A DNA stretch of 64,000 bases from Gynuella sp. (GTDB taxonomy: Bacteria; Pseudomonadota; Gammaproteobacteria; Pseudomonadales; Natronospirillaceae): contig JANQHX010000045.1 of the NCBI GenBank assembly GCA_028282465.1, positions 23,013-87,012 on the forward strand, read 5' to 3'. Below, piece by piece: positions 27,282 to 36,183 of the stretch. The position numbers were made by a program, and so were the translations under genes. Position 1 is the stretch's first letter. The number at the start of each line of letters is the position of its first letter. Below the pieces are notes generated by a model. It was not told the DNA's origin. It was given only the letters and a program-made list of their open reading frames with translations, and searched no databases.

Positions 27282-28706
27282 ATGAAGCCTCTTCATCTTT
27301 TGTTACCGTCTCTACTTTTTTTTGCTGGCACTGCAGTAAATGCAGACCCAGAATTATCTTCAGTTGAATTAGCTGAACTTCCAGTGCCAGGATCTTCAAT
27401 AGTCATAGGCAAAGATAAGCGCGCGTACTTTAAGGAAAAATACGCTGAATACAAAAAGAAAAACTGGATAGAGTTAGAAGCAGAGCATAAAAGTTTTGTA
27501 GAAAGTCGTTTAGAAAAAATGACAAACAAAACATCGAAGAAAGCAAAAAATCTTCAAAAACTTCTTAAACGCAGCCACTCAGTATTAGTTGAACAAGAGC
27601 CATCCAATCCGCCCGTACCCGGTGGTGTTGGTTATGGGGTATTTTGGGATAACAACTCTTTATTCTGGAACGGTAAAACCTGTGTTTATCACGATTACAT
27701 CGTACCCAAAACACCTGGCGGTGACGTAACGACGTGGTTATATAATACCTCTACAAATCGAGCAAACTTGGGCGTTGAAGCGTTCATGAGTTATTACGCC
27801 CAAAACGATGTTAAGTTCAAAGTATTTGAATGGGCTCTGTCAGGTGTTGATCCATGGCAGCTGGAAATTCCTTACTCTGATTTGGGCGACTACTTAATTA
27901 ATCGTGAAAATGCTGATGGCGTTGTGCGTCAACAGATTCAGGTAGTTAACTGTACATCAGGAGCCACAACTAACTGGAAAAATGAGGTATGGCTGCGAAA
28001 TCAACAAGAAAGTGCGTGGGATTACGTATACAGCTACGACTACACCACAGCCAATGCAGCAGAAAATACTTATCAAGCTGGCGAACACTATGGTTCCTGG
28101 GGACCCATATTTGAAACATTCCAGGATCATGAAGGTAGCAATAAAGTGATTGGTGTAACAGGTACCTGGTTGCTACAGGACGGTAATTGGCAATACCCAA
28201 CCTCAGCAAATTCTAACATTCGAATTGATGATGCAGACTTAAACCCGCCTGTTTTTCAGGTAGACAATGCACGATGGGGTGTGGGCTCTACAGCGGGTGA
28301 GTTCTCTAATTCTTATATTGATGCTAGCGAAATTGTTGCTGGCCCTGGGTCGGTAAATGGTACCAGTGTTTCTGCTGACGCCAGTGACGCCTCAGACTGG
28401 ATTTTGTGGGGTGGCAGTCTGAATTTCGGAAATGTACCAGCAGCGGGTGACTATGTTATACAGTTTGATTTATCAACGGCAACCACGGGTTCAGATAACA
28501 TAGCCATGCTAGGTTTATATAACCGTACCACTAACAGCTATACATTCTTTAAGTGGATTAGTTTGTCTGAGTTTAATGCAATCAATACAGAGCAACCTTT
28601 CCGATATGAAGTCACATTAGACGGTTCCGAAAATTTGGTTCCAGGTGTTTATTTTGTTAATAACGGTCAGTTGACTGTTGAACGAGTTACTATTGCAGAA
28701 AACTAA
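27282..28706 (+). CDS. Secreted protein of unknown function
   Basis: A 474-residue protein that I do not recognise. It has a signal peptide (LHLLLPSLLFFAGTAVNA) and a charged, lysine-rich segment at about 45-105 (KEKYAEYKKKNWIELEAEHKSFVESRLEKM) likely to be helical. A proline/glycine linker (PSNPPVPGGVGYG) leads into a tryptophan- and asparagine-rich globular part to the C-terminus. Two cysteines (KTCVYH, VVNCTSG) could pair. The last 140 residues resemble an extracellular beta-sandwich (DASDWILWGGSLNFGNVPAAGDYVIQFDLS). AGGA precedes the ATG and a strong terminator follows, so it is a stand-alone gene. Confidence 0.75.
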   Translation: MKPLHLLLPSLLFFAGTAVNADPELSSVELAELPVPGSSIVIGKDKRAYFKEKYAEYKKKNWIELEAEHKSFVESRLEKMTNKTSKKAKNLQKLLKRSHSVLVEQEPSNPPVPGGVGYGVFWDNNSLFWNGKTCVYHDYIVPKTPGGDVTTWLYNTSTNRANLGVEAFMSYYAQNDVKFKVFEWALSGVDPWQLEIPYSDLGDYLINRENADGVVRQQIQVVNCTSGATTNWKNEVWLRNQQESAWDYVYSYDYTTANAAENTYQAGEHYGSWGPIFETFQDHEGSNKVIGVTGTWLLQDGNWQYPTSANSNIRIDDADLNPPVFQVDNARWGVGSTAGEFSNSYIDASEIVAGPGSVNGTSVSADASDASDWILWGGSLNFGNVPAAGDYVIQFDLSTATTGSDNIAMLGLYNRTTNSYTFFKWISLSEFNAINTEQPFRYEVTLDGSENLVPGVYFVNNGQLTVERVTIAEN

Positions 28707-28784
28707 ATGTTCGATTAAACGTTGAACTAGCCACAACTGTTGTTGTATGAATGTTGCATCGTTGTTGTAATGCAATCGAACTAT

Positions 28785-28816
28785 AAAGCGGCCTTCAAGT
28801 GGAGGCCGCTTTTTTT
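28785..28816 (+). terminator. Rho-independent terminator
   Basis: Perfect 10-bp stem AAAGCGGCCT / AGGCCGCTTT with an eight-base loop, then more T, 80 bp after the secreted-protein stop. Confidence 0.9.
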
Positions 28817-28820
28817 AGTT

Positions 28821-29309
28821 TTATAAAAACTTATCACGATTGTCACCGATATAAGACGACAATTTGGGAAACCCTTTTTTTCCGTTTCTCTTCATCATGA
28901 ACTTTAACAAAGGCAAAATAATCGGATTTGCTTCAATATAAACTGACCAGGTTAACTCACAGCCATTTTGTGTAGGAGTTAGTGTATAAGACTCAATAAA
29001 CCCTCGTATGGGTAACGAACTCCTATTGAAAAAGAATGTCAGCTCCTTATTCTTTTCCCAACCGATAAAAATTTCTTCTAAGGTATCGTTTTCTATTTTA
29101 ACTGTGCGGGTGGTACCTTCGCCAAACGGTTTGGGGGATGTCCATATAACCTCTGTGATCGGAAGCCATTTCGTCCATGTTTCACCATCAGTCAGAGCAT
29201 TCCATACCAATTGCTCTGAAAAAGGAAATGGGTAGGTCATCTGGAACGCCCCAGGTAAAAGAAGGTGCTCTTTGGTCAGGGTTTTGTGCTGGCTAATTTT
29301 CTTGGGCAT
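28821..29309 (-). CDS. SRPBCC (START-like) family protein
   Basis: A 162-residue cytoplasmic protein with the helix-grip pattern: FQMTYPFPFSEQLVWNALTDGETWTKWLPITEV, FGEGTTRTVKI, RGFIESYTLTPTQNGCELTWSVYIEANP, and a C-terminal helix ILPLLKFMMKRNGKKGFPKLSSYI. Such proteins bind hydrophobic ligands or act as cyclases or dehydratases; the exact role is unknown. The ATG at 29309 has AAGGA upstream. It precedes, on the same strand and 158 bp downstream of, the SDR gene. Confidence 0.8.
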   Translation of the reverse strand: MPKKISQHKTLTKEHLLLPGAFQMTYPFPFSEQLVWNALTDGETWTKWLPITEVIWTSPKPFGEGTTRTVKIENDTLEEIFIGWEKNKELTFFFNRSSLPIRGFIESYTLTPTQNGCELTWSVYIEANPIILPLLKFMMKRNGKKGFPKLSSYIGDNRDKFL

Positions 29310-29467
29310 TATCAAAATCCTTCGTTAATACCATTTAAGTTCGTACCACTTAGGTTGAAAGAATGGTGTATTCACCATAAACAGAAGCGATTGAAAGCCC
29401 GATGATTTGACTAGGCTTTCAATGACCGCTCATTTCTTGATTCAACATACTTCTATTTTGGTTACTA

Positions 29468-30316
29468 TCACTTGCCAGTTTTAACGAACTTCTTATATCG
29501 AGACTGGCAGACATTAGCCAACATTTTACCCACCGCTTTGGCACCTAATATTGATTGTATGATTGGAAGCATGACTGCGTCTGAAGTGGTGTTATAGATA
29601 CGCTTAGGCTTTTTAGATTCAGCAGCTTTTACCATGCATTTCACTGTAGACTCAGGGCCTGGGCAAGTCTTGTATGTATCTGTCATGAACAAAACAAAGC
29701 CAGTCTGATCATTCGCAATCTCTTTCGTTGGGGTCGCTAGATTTTCTTCCGCCAACGCCACATCATCAAACTCAGTTTTAACTGCCCCTGGTCTAATAGA
29801 AACCAAGTCGATGTTAAAATCTTTAAGCTCAGCAGCCAGCGCATTGGTCATGGCTTTCAATGCATGCTTGGTTGAGGCATACCAACCCATATAACCAGAA
29901 GAAACATTGGATACGATAGATTCTGTAATGATAATTCGACCACTGTTTTGCTTGATCATGTATGGGGTAACAGCCCTAACTGTTCGATGAGTGCCATGCA
30001 CATTGACATCGTACATAGCTTTCACCATGTCGACCTCGGTATCAAATACAGAGCCATAGATACCATAGCCAGCATTGGCGTAGAGAATGTCAATTCGACC
30101 GTGTTTGGCGATGATTTCAGAAACCCCCTCTGTTACAGACTGGTCACTGGTGACATCCATCTTAAGGACATGGCCCCCGGCCTTTTTTATGTCCTCCATC
30201 TTCTCCACACGTCTCGCTGCACCATAGACAACATAGCCCTTTTTAAGCAATTCCAAGGCAGTATCTTTACCGAATCCGCTTGATGCCCCTGTTATCAATA
30301 CAACTTTCTTAGTCAT
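29468..30316 (-). CDS. Short-chain dehydrogenase/reductase
   Basis: A 282-residue classical SDR. The motifs are TGASSGFGKDTA, GAARRVEKMEDI, NAGYGIYG, and an active site with WYASTKHALKAM; the serine sits in ITESIVSNVSSG. The ATG at 30316 has AGAGG upstream. It is divergent from a TetR gene across a 200-bp region with a strong palindrome, so TetR control is likely. It resembles the SDR at 10962-11780 in both motifs and length. The substrate is unknown. Confidence 0.9.
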   Translation of the reverse strand: MTKKVVLITGASSGFGKDTALELLKKGYVVYGAARRVEKMEDIKKAGGHVLKMDVTSDQSVTEGVSEIIAKHGRIDILYANAGYGIYGSVFDTEVDMVKAMYDVNVHGTHRTVRAVTPYMIKQNSGRIIITESIVSNVSSGYMGWYASTKHALKAMTNALAAELKDFNIDLVSIRPGAVKTEFDDVALAEENLATPTKEIANDQTGFVLFMTDTYKTCPGPESTVKCMVKAAESKKPKRIYNTTSDAVMLPIIQSILGAKAVGKMLANVCQSRYKKFVKTGK

Positions 30317-30328
30317 GTTCTTTCCTCT

Positions 30329-30373
30329 CATTTACTTAACACTAATTTATTTAAATTTCATTTACTAAACACT
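30329..30373. repeat. Direct repeat CATTTACT(T/A)AACACT, 30-bp spacing
   Basis: Two 15-bp copies at 30329-30343 and 30359-30373 differ at one base and start exactly 30 bp apart, three helical turns. The first lies 13 bp before the SDR start, so occupancy would block that gene. Confidence 0.55.
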
Positions 30374-30415
30374 CGGATTGCTTTTGAATATTTAGTTTTA
30401 CACCATGAATTTTAA

Positions 30416-30440
30416 ATGTAATTTAGACCTTAAATTACAT
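30416..30440. promoter_or_regulatory. Palindromic operator candidate between SDR and TetR
   Basis: Perfect 10-bp arms ATGTAATTTA / TAAATTACAT around GACCT. Midway between the divergent SDR and TetR genes, the usual place and size for a TetR-family operator. Confidence 0.65.
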
Positions 30441-30518
30441 CTAGTCAAGCAATAAAATTTATTATTTACACAGCGTACTTTATTTGTCATACTCAGTGTA
30501 AGAGTTAGGAAGGGTTTT

Positions 30519-31169
30519 ATGACATTTCAGAGAGCACGTTCGCAGGAACAAATCGAACAACGACGTGAAGACATCATCCGGGCAACGGTGGATCTTTATG
30601 AAGAAATTGGGCTTGAGAAGCTGAATTTTAGCGTTATATCAAAAAAGACAGGGCTAACTAGGCCAACCATCTACAACTACTTCAACACTAAAGAAGAGAT
30701 CTTGATGCAGGTAATTGTTCAGGATTTCAGAAGCTGGACAGAAGAGTTAATTGGTCAATTTAAGCTAAATAAAATTTACGAGATTGAGGAAATTGCCGAC
30801 ATCTGGGTTGCCAGCATAGCTAACTACCCAAGATTCATGGAGCTTTATTCAATATTGTTCACCATTCTTGAGCGTAATTGTTCCATTGAGATCTTGGCTC
30901 AGTTCAAACGCGACCTTCTTGCGCAACATTCACCACTATTGAATTTAATGACTCAACTGATTCCAGAAGCAGAGACGGAAGACATTAACGGGTTTCTATT
31001 ACTGCAACTTACTGGCGCTATGGGTCTTTTTCCCATGTCTTTTGCCAGTGAAGACCAACTTCAGGCTATAAAGCTGTCTGAAACCGGGTACCAAATACCA
31101 GACTTCAAGAAGTTTTACCGACTTACGATTTACCAATTGCTCTTCTGTTTAAAGAATAAAATCAGCTGA
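30519..31169 (+). CDS. TetR-family transcriptional regulator
   Basis: A 216-residue regulator. The helix-turn-helix is IGLEKLNFSVISKKTGLTRPTIYNYFNTKEEIL (about 32-66), after an acidic/basic start MTFQRARSQEQIEQRREDIIRATVDLYEE. The C-terminal region with YPRFMELYSILFTILERNCSIEILAQFKRDLL is typical of a TetR ligand domain. AAGGG precedes the start. It is divergent from the SDR at 29468-30316 and probably represses that gene and itself via the palindrome at 30416-30440. Confidence 0.9.
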   Translation: MTFQRARSQEQIEQRREDIIRATVDLYEEIGLEKLNFSVISKKTGLTRPTIYNYFNTKEEILMQVIVQDFRSWTEELIGQFKLNKIYEIEEIADIWVASIANYPRFMELYSILFTILERNCSIEILAQFKRDLLAQHSPLLNLMTQLIPEAETEDINGFLLLQLTGAMGLFPMSFASEDQLQAIKLSETGYQIPDFKKFYRLTIYQLLFCLKNKIS

Positions 31170-31335
31170 CCTTTGTTTGTATAGTCGCAAGCGATTTCAG
31201 TTGTTGAAAATGTTATCTCTGAAAGGTCCAGCGAAAGTTAATTTGAAATCATCCGCAGACAAGATTAGTAAACCAAAACAATGGTGCATTGGCTTACCTA
31301 TTCTCAAGGTTTTATCTAGAAGAGTTAAGAGAACA

Positions 31336-31364
31336 CCCCTCTCTGAAAGAGTTCAAGAGAGGGG
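31336..31364. terminator. Inverted repeat between convergent genes
   Basis: CCCCTCTC / GAGAGGGG arms with a 13-base loop, between the TetR gene and the convergent TonB receptor. No T-run, so it is a weak terminator candidate. Confidence 0.35.
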
Positions 31365-31413
31365 ATGGTTGTTAGATAGTTGGTGATTAGATAATTTCAA
31401 CTAAATCATCAAA

Positions 31414-33492
31414 TTAGAACTGATAATCCAGAGAGCCATAAACAATTCGTTTTTCCGAACCCAGGTTACCGTTATAGGCACGCCACTTCTGTACGTTCAA
31501 TGCCGCTCCAGTTTCCTCAGTCACATTTTGAGCCGCAACTTTAACCTTCATTGAGTTGTTTACATTGTAGTTTATCGCTGTGTCCCAACTGGAACGCTTA
31601 TCCAACCATGCGTCTTCATCAACACCATGCTTGAGCTCGCCGAAGCCATGATCTAAGTAAAAATCATTTACCCAAACCAAGCGATTACCAAGAAACCCTT
31701 TGCTAAAGCCAGCTTTAAAGATTTTCTCTGGAAAGAACTGCCAAATATCTAAGTCAGATCTATTTTCCGCATAACTAAAGCTGAAGTAGCTATTCAAATC
31801 GTAACGGTCAACATCAAAGTTAACAATGAACTCACCACCTAGGGTTTCAACTTCCTCGTCCGCATTAATCCAGCCTTGACCAATCTTCTTAGGCTCATCA
31901 CTGTGTCTTTTATCCCATTTAATGGAATCGTAGTTCTTATTTCTGAACAGATTTAGATCCATAGACAAGCCATTAATATTAAATGCTCTACCGAACGACG
32001 CATTCAATTCAATGCTTTCGGAGCTTTCAGGTTTAATATTACGACGCTCAAAAATTTCATCACCCTCTTCGTCATAACCAACAATTTCTTTTTTCGCTAG
32101 AGAGTAGTTTGAAGCATCTGGAAAACGAAACCCTTCTTGATAGCTCAATTTAAAGGTCGTGTCTTCATTCCAAAGGTACGCAATACCACCGCGCTTCACG
32201 ATGTTTTCACCATCTTCAATATCTTTTTCATCAATGGTTGCATTGCGAAGGGCATCAAAACGAATACCTGACGTGATAGCAATTTTATCTGTAATTGACC
32301 AAACGTCCTCTGCGAAATAAGAAGTCTCTAACCAGCTACCCTCAGGTGAACTGACGTCGCCTTCTAACTCTTCTGAAGAAAGCTTCCATTGATCACCCAA
32401 AAACTGCCTTTTAACTATCTGTGTTCCGATCGCGAGGTTATGGTCATTAAATCGAGTAGTCTTCTGAATCAGCTTTGTTGAAACATACTGTTCACCACCG
32501 CCGTCATACTCATCTTCTTGGTCCGCTGAATCAAACATAAAGTCTTTATGAAAACCATAGTCAGATATCAGACCACTGGTATCAATCACTAAGGTTTCGT
32601 AAGGCGTCATATTCCAATCATATTTAATGAACGATCCGAATTGTTCGAAATGCATATACCTTGCTTTATTTATTTGGATGCTGTCTGGTGTCGCATTGAT
32701 ATCGGAGTAATACAATTTAAATTCGAACTGACCACTTCTAAACAAAGATGAGATCTTTTTGTTTGGAGAACCAACAGCTCGCACTTTTGATTGATTGGGG
32801 TCAACCTCATAGTCTTCTTCAAACACGTGGGAGGGTATAAATCCATCGGCATCATGAACACCGGCGTAAAAGAAAAGATCGGTGTCTCCAGAAAAAGCAT
32901 GACCATATGACACTTCAGCAGATCTGGAGCCGTCAACATTTCCTCTCTCTGCGGATAGTTCAAGCCCTTGATAGTCCTGACCATTTTTTGATACGGAATT
33001 CACGAACCCAAAAATAGCACCACTACCATGCACCAATGCTGACGGGCTATTCGCCACTTCAATTCTACTGGTGTCACCCATAAGTGGGGATCTAAAACCT
33101 AAAAAGTAACCACCGTTGTATCTTAGGTTTAAGTTCATACCATCTTGCATGACCATGGTTTTAGAACTGTTGTTTACGGCAAACCCTCTAACACCTAAGG
33201 CATCTCCATTATTGTGGTGACGTACCATGTAAAAGCTCGGAGCTTTTTTCTCAAGAATGTCTCTCAGTGTTCTCTGTGGCCCTAGGTCAATTTCATCCAT
33301 ATCTATAATATTTAGATAACCTGGGTTTTTCTTCTCATCTCCAGCAAAGAAACCAGTAGATTCCACAACTTCAATATCAAGAAGTTTTTCAAGGCTTAAT
33401 TCACTTGACTCGCCAACTTCTGAAGCGGTTACAAAAGAGTGAGTTGAAAGCGCAGTAATAGCCACAACCCATATCTTATTTAATTTATTCAT
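31414..33492 (-). CDS. TonB-dependent outer-membrane receptor
   Basis: A 692-residue outer-membrane gated barrel. It has a signal peptide (KIWVVAITALSTHSFVTA) and a plug domain with RTLRDILEKKAPSFYM, LGVRGFAVNNSSKTMVMQDGMNLN and SRIEVANSPSALVHGSGAIFGFVNSVSK. The barrel ends in IVYGSLDYQF with the C-terminal phenylalanine. An obvious TonB box is absent; the region LEKLLDIEVVESTGFFAG may serve. AGGA precedes the ATG. It follows two substrate-binding-like genes on the same strand, suggesting a shared uptake task. The ligand is unknown. Confidence 0.92.
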   Translation of the reverse strand: MNKLNKIWVVAITALSTHSFVTASEVGESSELSLEKLLDIEVVESTGFFAGDEKKNPGYLNIIDMDEIDLGPQRTLRDILEKKAPSFYMVRHHNNGDALGVRGFAVNNSSKTMVMQDGMNLNLRYNGGYFLGFRSPLMGDTSRIEVANSPSALVHGSGAIFGFVNSVSKNGQDYQGLELSAERGNVDGSRSAEVSYGHAFSGDTDLFFYAGVHDADGFIPSHVFEEDYEVDPNQSKVRAVGSPNKKISSLFRSGQFEFKLYYSDINATPDSIQINKARYMHFEQFGSFIKYDWNMTPYETLVIDTSGLISDYGFHKDFMFDSADQEDEYDGGGEQYVSTKLIQKTTRFNDHNLAIGTQIVKRQFLGDQWKLSSEELEGDVSSPEGSWLETSYFAEDVWSITDKIAITSGIRFDALRNATIDEKDIEDGENIVKRGGIAYLWNEDTTFKLSYQEGFRFPDASNYSLAKKEIVGYDEEGDEIFERRNIKPESSESIELNASFGRAFNINGLSMDLNLFRNKNYDSIKWDKRHSDEPKKIGQGWINADEEVETLGGEFIVNFDVDRYDLNSYFSFSYAENRSDLDIWQFFPEKIFKAGFSKGFLGNRLVWVNDFYLDHGFGELKHGVDEDAWLDKRSSWDTAINYNVNNSMKVKVAAQNVTEETGAALNVQKWRAYNGNLGSEKRIVYGSLDYQF

Positions 33493-33541
33493 CAACTTAT
33501 CCTACTTCTATAAAACAGACTCAAATTCATATAGATACACA

Positions 33542-34510
33542 TTACTTCTCGATAACTCGCCCAACTGACCCGAGCTTTTCTTTTGAAAATGTATGTCCGC
33601 GTTTTTTAGAAATTCTGGTATTTAGAACTTTTATAATTGACAGGGGCTCTTCGATTTTGATGTCACTCACATCCCAGTCTTCATCCAATGCAGTGCCAAC
33701 CATATCTGCTAATTGCACACCTAATTCGTAGTGATCCGGCACTACCGCAAATGTACCCATGTTCAGCTTCGATTCCGCCAACGCTTCAATACCAACAATA
33801 ACTGGCAACTTGTGACGACCGACAATAGTTGTCCAGCTGCTCTGGATGGTTTGAGGAGTTACTAAAGCATTGTCATTAACAACCCAAATCATATCTACGC
33901 CTTGAGCTATTAGCTTTCTTAGGCCTTTGCGAATATTCGACTGCATTCTTGAGCTTTCGTTAGGCAACACATAGCTAACCAACTCGATGCCTTCTTGATC
34001 ACAATAGGCGCGATTCTCTTCAATATTCTGGCTCATCCACTCCCTATGAATCACACCAATCTTGGTAACCGGGCTTTCAGATAGCGCTCGATAACTTACC
34101 GCACTGGTTACGAGGGGAATTTCATAACGAATACCAGTAATATCATTCATACCTTCGATATCAGAATCCAAATATAATGATGCTGTCGCAATGGCCGGAA
34201 CATACTGGTCATCAAGAGCCTGATATTCCTTATACTTTCGAATAGCAGAGTTACCCAATAACACTAACGCATCGGCGTCAGTTGCCTGTACTTCTTGTTG
34301 AATGCTTTCAGCTGTGGCTTCTTCAAGGTTTAGAGCGATAAACTCAACCTCTTCACCTATGTCATCATTCAAACCATTAAATACCGAATTAAACGCTTCA
34401 CCTTCTGGCATTAATACCAGCGCTCGCCCATCAAATGCATTTGAACCAAAGGACACAAATAACATTGCAATTAATATTTTGAATCTCATTTCAAACATCT
34501 TACTTTTCAT
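33542..34510 (-). CDS. ABC-type substrate-binding-like protein (PF04392 type)
   Basis: A periplasmic binding protein of about 322 aa without any permease or ATPase gene nearby. After a signal peptide (FKILIAMLFVSFGSNA), two lobes of alternating strands and helices appear: ADALVLLGNSAIRKYKEY, DDQYVPAIATAS, SPVTKIGVIHREW, DMIWVVNDNALVTPQTIQSSWTTIVGRHKLPVIVG and GTFAVVPDHYELGVQLADM. This matches the ABC_sub_bind family seen beside TonB receptors of this type. Several ATGs (34522, 34510, 34489) could start it; I chose 34510, which has GGAAG upstream. Ligand unknown. Confidence 0.78.
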   Translation of the reverse strand: MKSKMFEMRFKILIAMLFVSFGSNAFDGRALVLMPEGEAFNSVFNGLNDDIGEEVEFIALNLEEATAESIQQEVQATDADALVLLGNSAIRKYKEYQALDDQYVPAIATASLYLDSDIEGMNDITGIRYEIPLVTSAVSYRALSESPVTKIGVIHREWMSQNIEENRAYCDQEGIELVSYVLPNESSRMQSNIRKGLRKLIAQGVDMIWVVNDNALVTPQTIQSSWTTIVGRHKLPVIVGIEALAESKLNMGTFAVVPDHYELGVQLADMVGTALDEDWDVSDIKIEEPLSIIKVLNTRISKKRGHTFSKEKLGSVGRVIEK

Positions 34511-34610
34511 TAGGCTTCCCATTGGGCCACCCCCGATTCTTTTTTATACTCACCAACATTCTCATTTTGGACATTCAATATCGACAATCGAACCATTCCA
34601 TCAAAACTAA

Positions 34611-35300
34611 CTATTGCCATGAATCGACTCCCAATACTGAATTTAAATCACTGGTAAATTTCTGAACACAAACGGCTACATCTTCATGTCCAGAGTTTTC
34701 TTCAATTGCAGCACTCACGAGTCCAATTTTAACGTTGACTCTTGTCGCCACTAGATTGAGCTGAGATTTACTGAGAATATTTTCGTAAGTACTTTCTGAA
34801 ATGAATAATGCATCTGCAGTTCCGAAAGATAGTAAAGGAAGTAGGTCTTCGACTTTCGATACCCTTTTCAGTCTCACATCTGACTGAAGGAGTTGTCCGA
34901 CAAACTCTGTCATCGGCTTTCTACCCATTAAATCGACAACACCAATTTTGATGCCTTCAATTGAGCTGAGATCAATTGCTTCGTCAATACTGACGATGAC
35001 ATAGTCCTCTTCCGTCAAACCATCTTTAACACCTTTTAAAACGGATTTAAATTTACCGCTTCTTTCGATAACAGGTAACAGAGTTAAAACTGCTGATGGT
35101 GGTGCCAACTCTAACTGAGAAGTAAAGTCTTTTGCTCTACCGAATGCAGTAACATCTAAACCGTTACATAGGGATTTGATTTGGTCTTCAATGACAGTTG
35201 CTCGAGTTTCACTCGGAACAAAAATATATAAAGAATTTGATTGGGAAACAGATGCAACTAGCATAAATGCCATTGCACATAGCATCTTTATTTTATCCAT
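34611..35300 (-). CDS. Small PhnD-like periplasmic binding protein
   Basis: A 229-residue exported protein (signal KMLCAMAFMLVASVSQSNS). It looks like a compact type-2 periplasmic binding fold related to phosphate/phosphonate-binding proteins: SAVLTLLPVIERSGKFKSVLKGVKDGL, then GIKIGVVDLMGRKPMTEFVGQLL, then FGTADALFISESTYENIL. It is shorter than typical PhnD proteins. It is first of three minus-strand genes ending in the TonB receptor, separated by 50-100 bp. Assignment to the PhnD group is by pattern; the ligand is unknown. Confidence 0.6.
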   Translation of the reverse strand: MDKIKMLCAMAFMLVASVSQSNSLYIFVPSETRATVIEDQIKSLCNGLDVTAFGRAKDFTSQLELAPPSAVLTLLPVIERSGKFKSVLKGVKDGLTEEDYVIVSIDEAIDLSSIEGIKIGVVDLMGRKPMTEFVGQLLQSDVRLKRVSKVEDLLPLLSFGTADALFISESTYENILSKSQLNLVATRVNVKIGLVSAAIEENSGHEDVAVCVQKFTSDLNSVLGVDSWQ

Positions 35301-36183
35301 AAACCAACACCTTCTTTTTCATCATAGTGGTCACCTTCTTTTCATTAATTAAAATCTATTTCCATACTTAATTTACTATTCAAATAAATTTGTTAAATGA
35401 CAAAACAGATCATTTAAAAGAGGCTTCATCTGAATGAATCTTTTAAATTAATTTTCAATTAACAAACTCGATACAGAAGAGTGAAAAAGAAAGAGAGAGA
35501 AAAACGATATAGGTTAAGAAAAGTAATTCAGTAAAAATTTTGATCTAGATCTTCGTTGTAATTCAAGTGTCTCAGACTTTGATGATTAATGGTTCTTCGG
35601 AAAATAAATAACAGTCAATAACTAACTATTTTTGGCAAATTGCGACCAAGAACGAATGGGTGTAGTGAGCTATTAAAATAGTTCTTTATTCGTCAGTCAG
35701 AGTTCGAGGATGGTTAATCGTACATTCCTAACCATAGATAAATAACATTGAGTAACTGTTATTTTTAATTAGTCAAAAAAAGGATGAACATATTCTAATT
35801 AAACGCCATATCAAAAAGTTACTTATTAGAATGACTTAATATTATTTGATTATTAATTTTGGATCAGCAAGTTAGAAATTCACAATGTGACACAAAGTTT
35901 GAGCTTTCTGTGCTATCTTGTTGGCACATTTCTCTTACTTAGCAAACAACCTGGGTTAACTCGATGTTTATTGATTAACGTATTTTTACAGTAGAAGAAA
36001 AGTAGATGACCTTTGTAGATAAAATCCGCATCAATGCGAAGACCCTATCTGTTACAAATGTCTCACAGCCATGTCATTGGCTTATACTAGCTAGTATCAA
36101 TGTTGGTTGTGCATCCAGCTCGCATCCTCTAATACCTATTGCTATAACTATCTATAAGCACTCATTTGGAATGTATATGTTTA
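35301..36183. other. Gene-poor 0.9-kb gap
   Basis: AT-rich region between divergent genes. It holds a hairpin with perfect 10-bp arms ATTTAAAAGA / TCTTTTAAAT (35412-35448), an inverted repeat ATGGTTA / TAACCAT (35710-35735), and an imperfect direct repeat of about 29 bp at 35604 and 35738. No convincing gene is seen; the open frame at 36006-36203 lacks coding character. Confidence 0.6.
35412..35448. promoter_or_regulatory. Hairpin upstream of the binding-protein operon
   Basis: ATTTAAAAGA and TCTTTTAAAT pair perfectly, with an inner TTCAT / ATGAA pairing and a small bulge. It lies about 110 bp before the PhnD-like start, so it could be an operator or a leader structure. Confidence 0.4.

Noticed and set aside
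31177..31386. 69-codon open frame after the TetR gene
   Set aside because: No ribosome-binding site, basic low-complexity composition, and it overlaps an inverted repeat between convergent genes.
35301..36183. tRNA or CRISPR array in the AT-rich gap
   Set aside because: No cloverleaf and no regular repeat-spacer pattern was seen here or elsewhere in the window.
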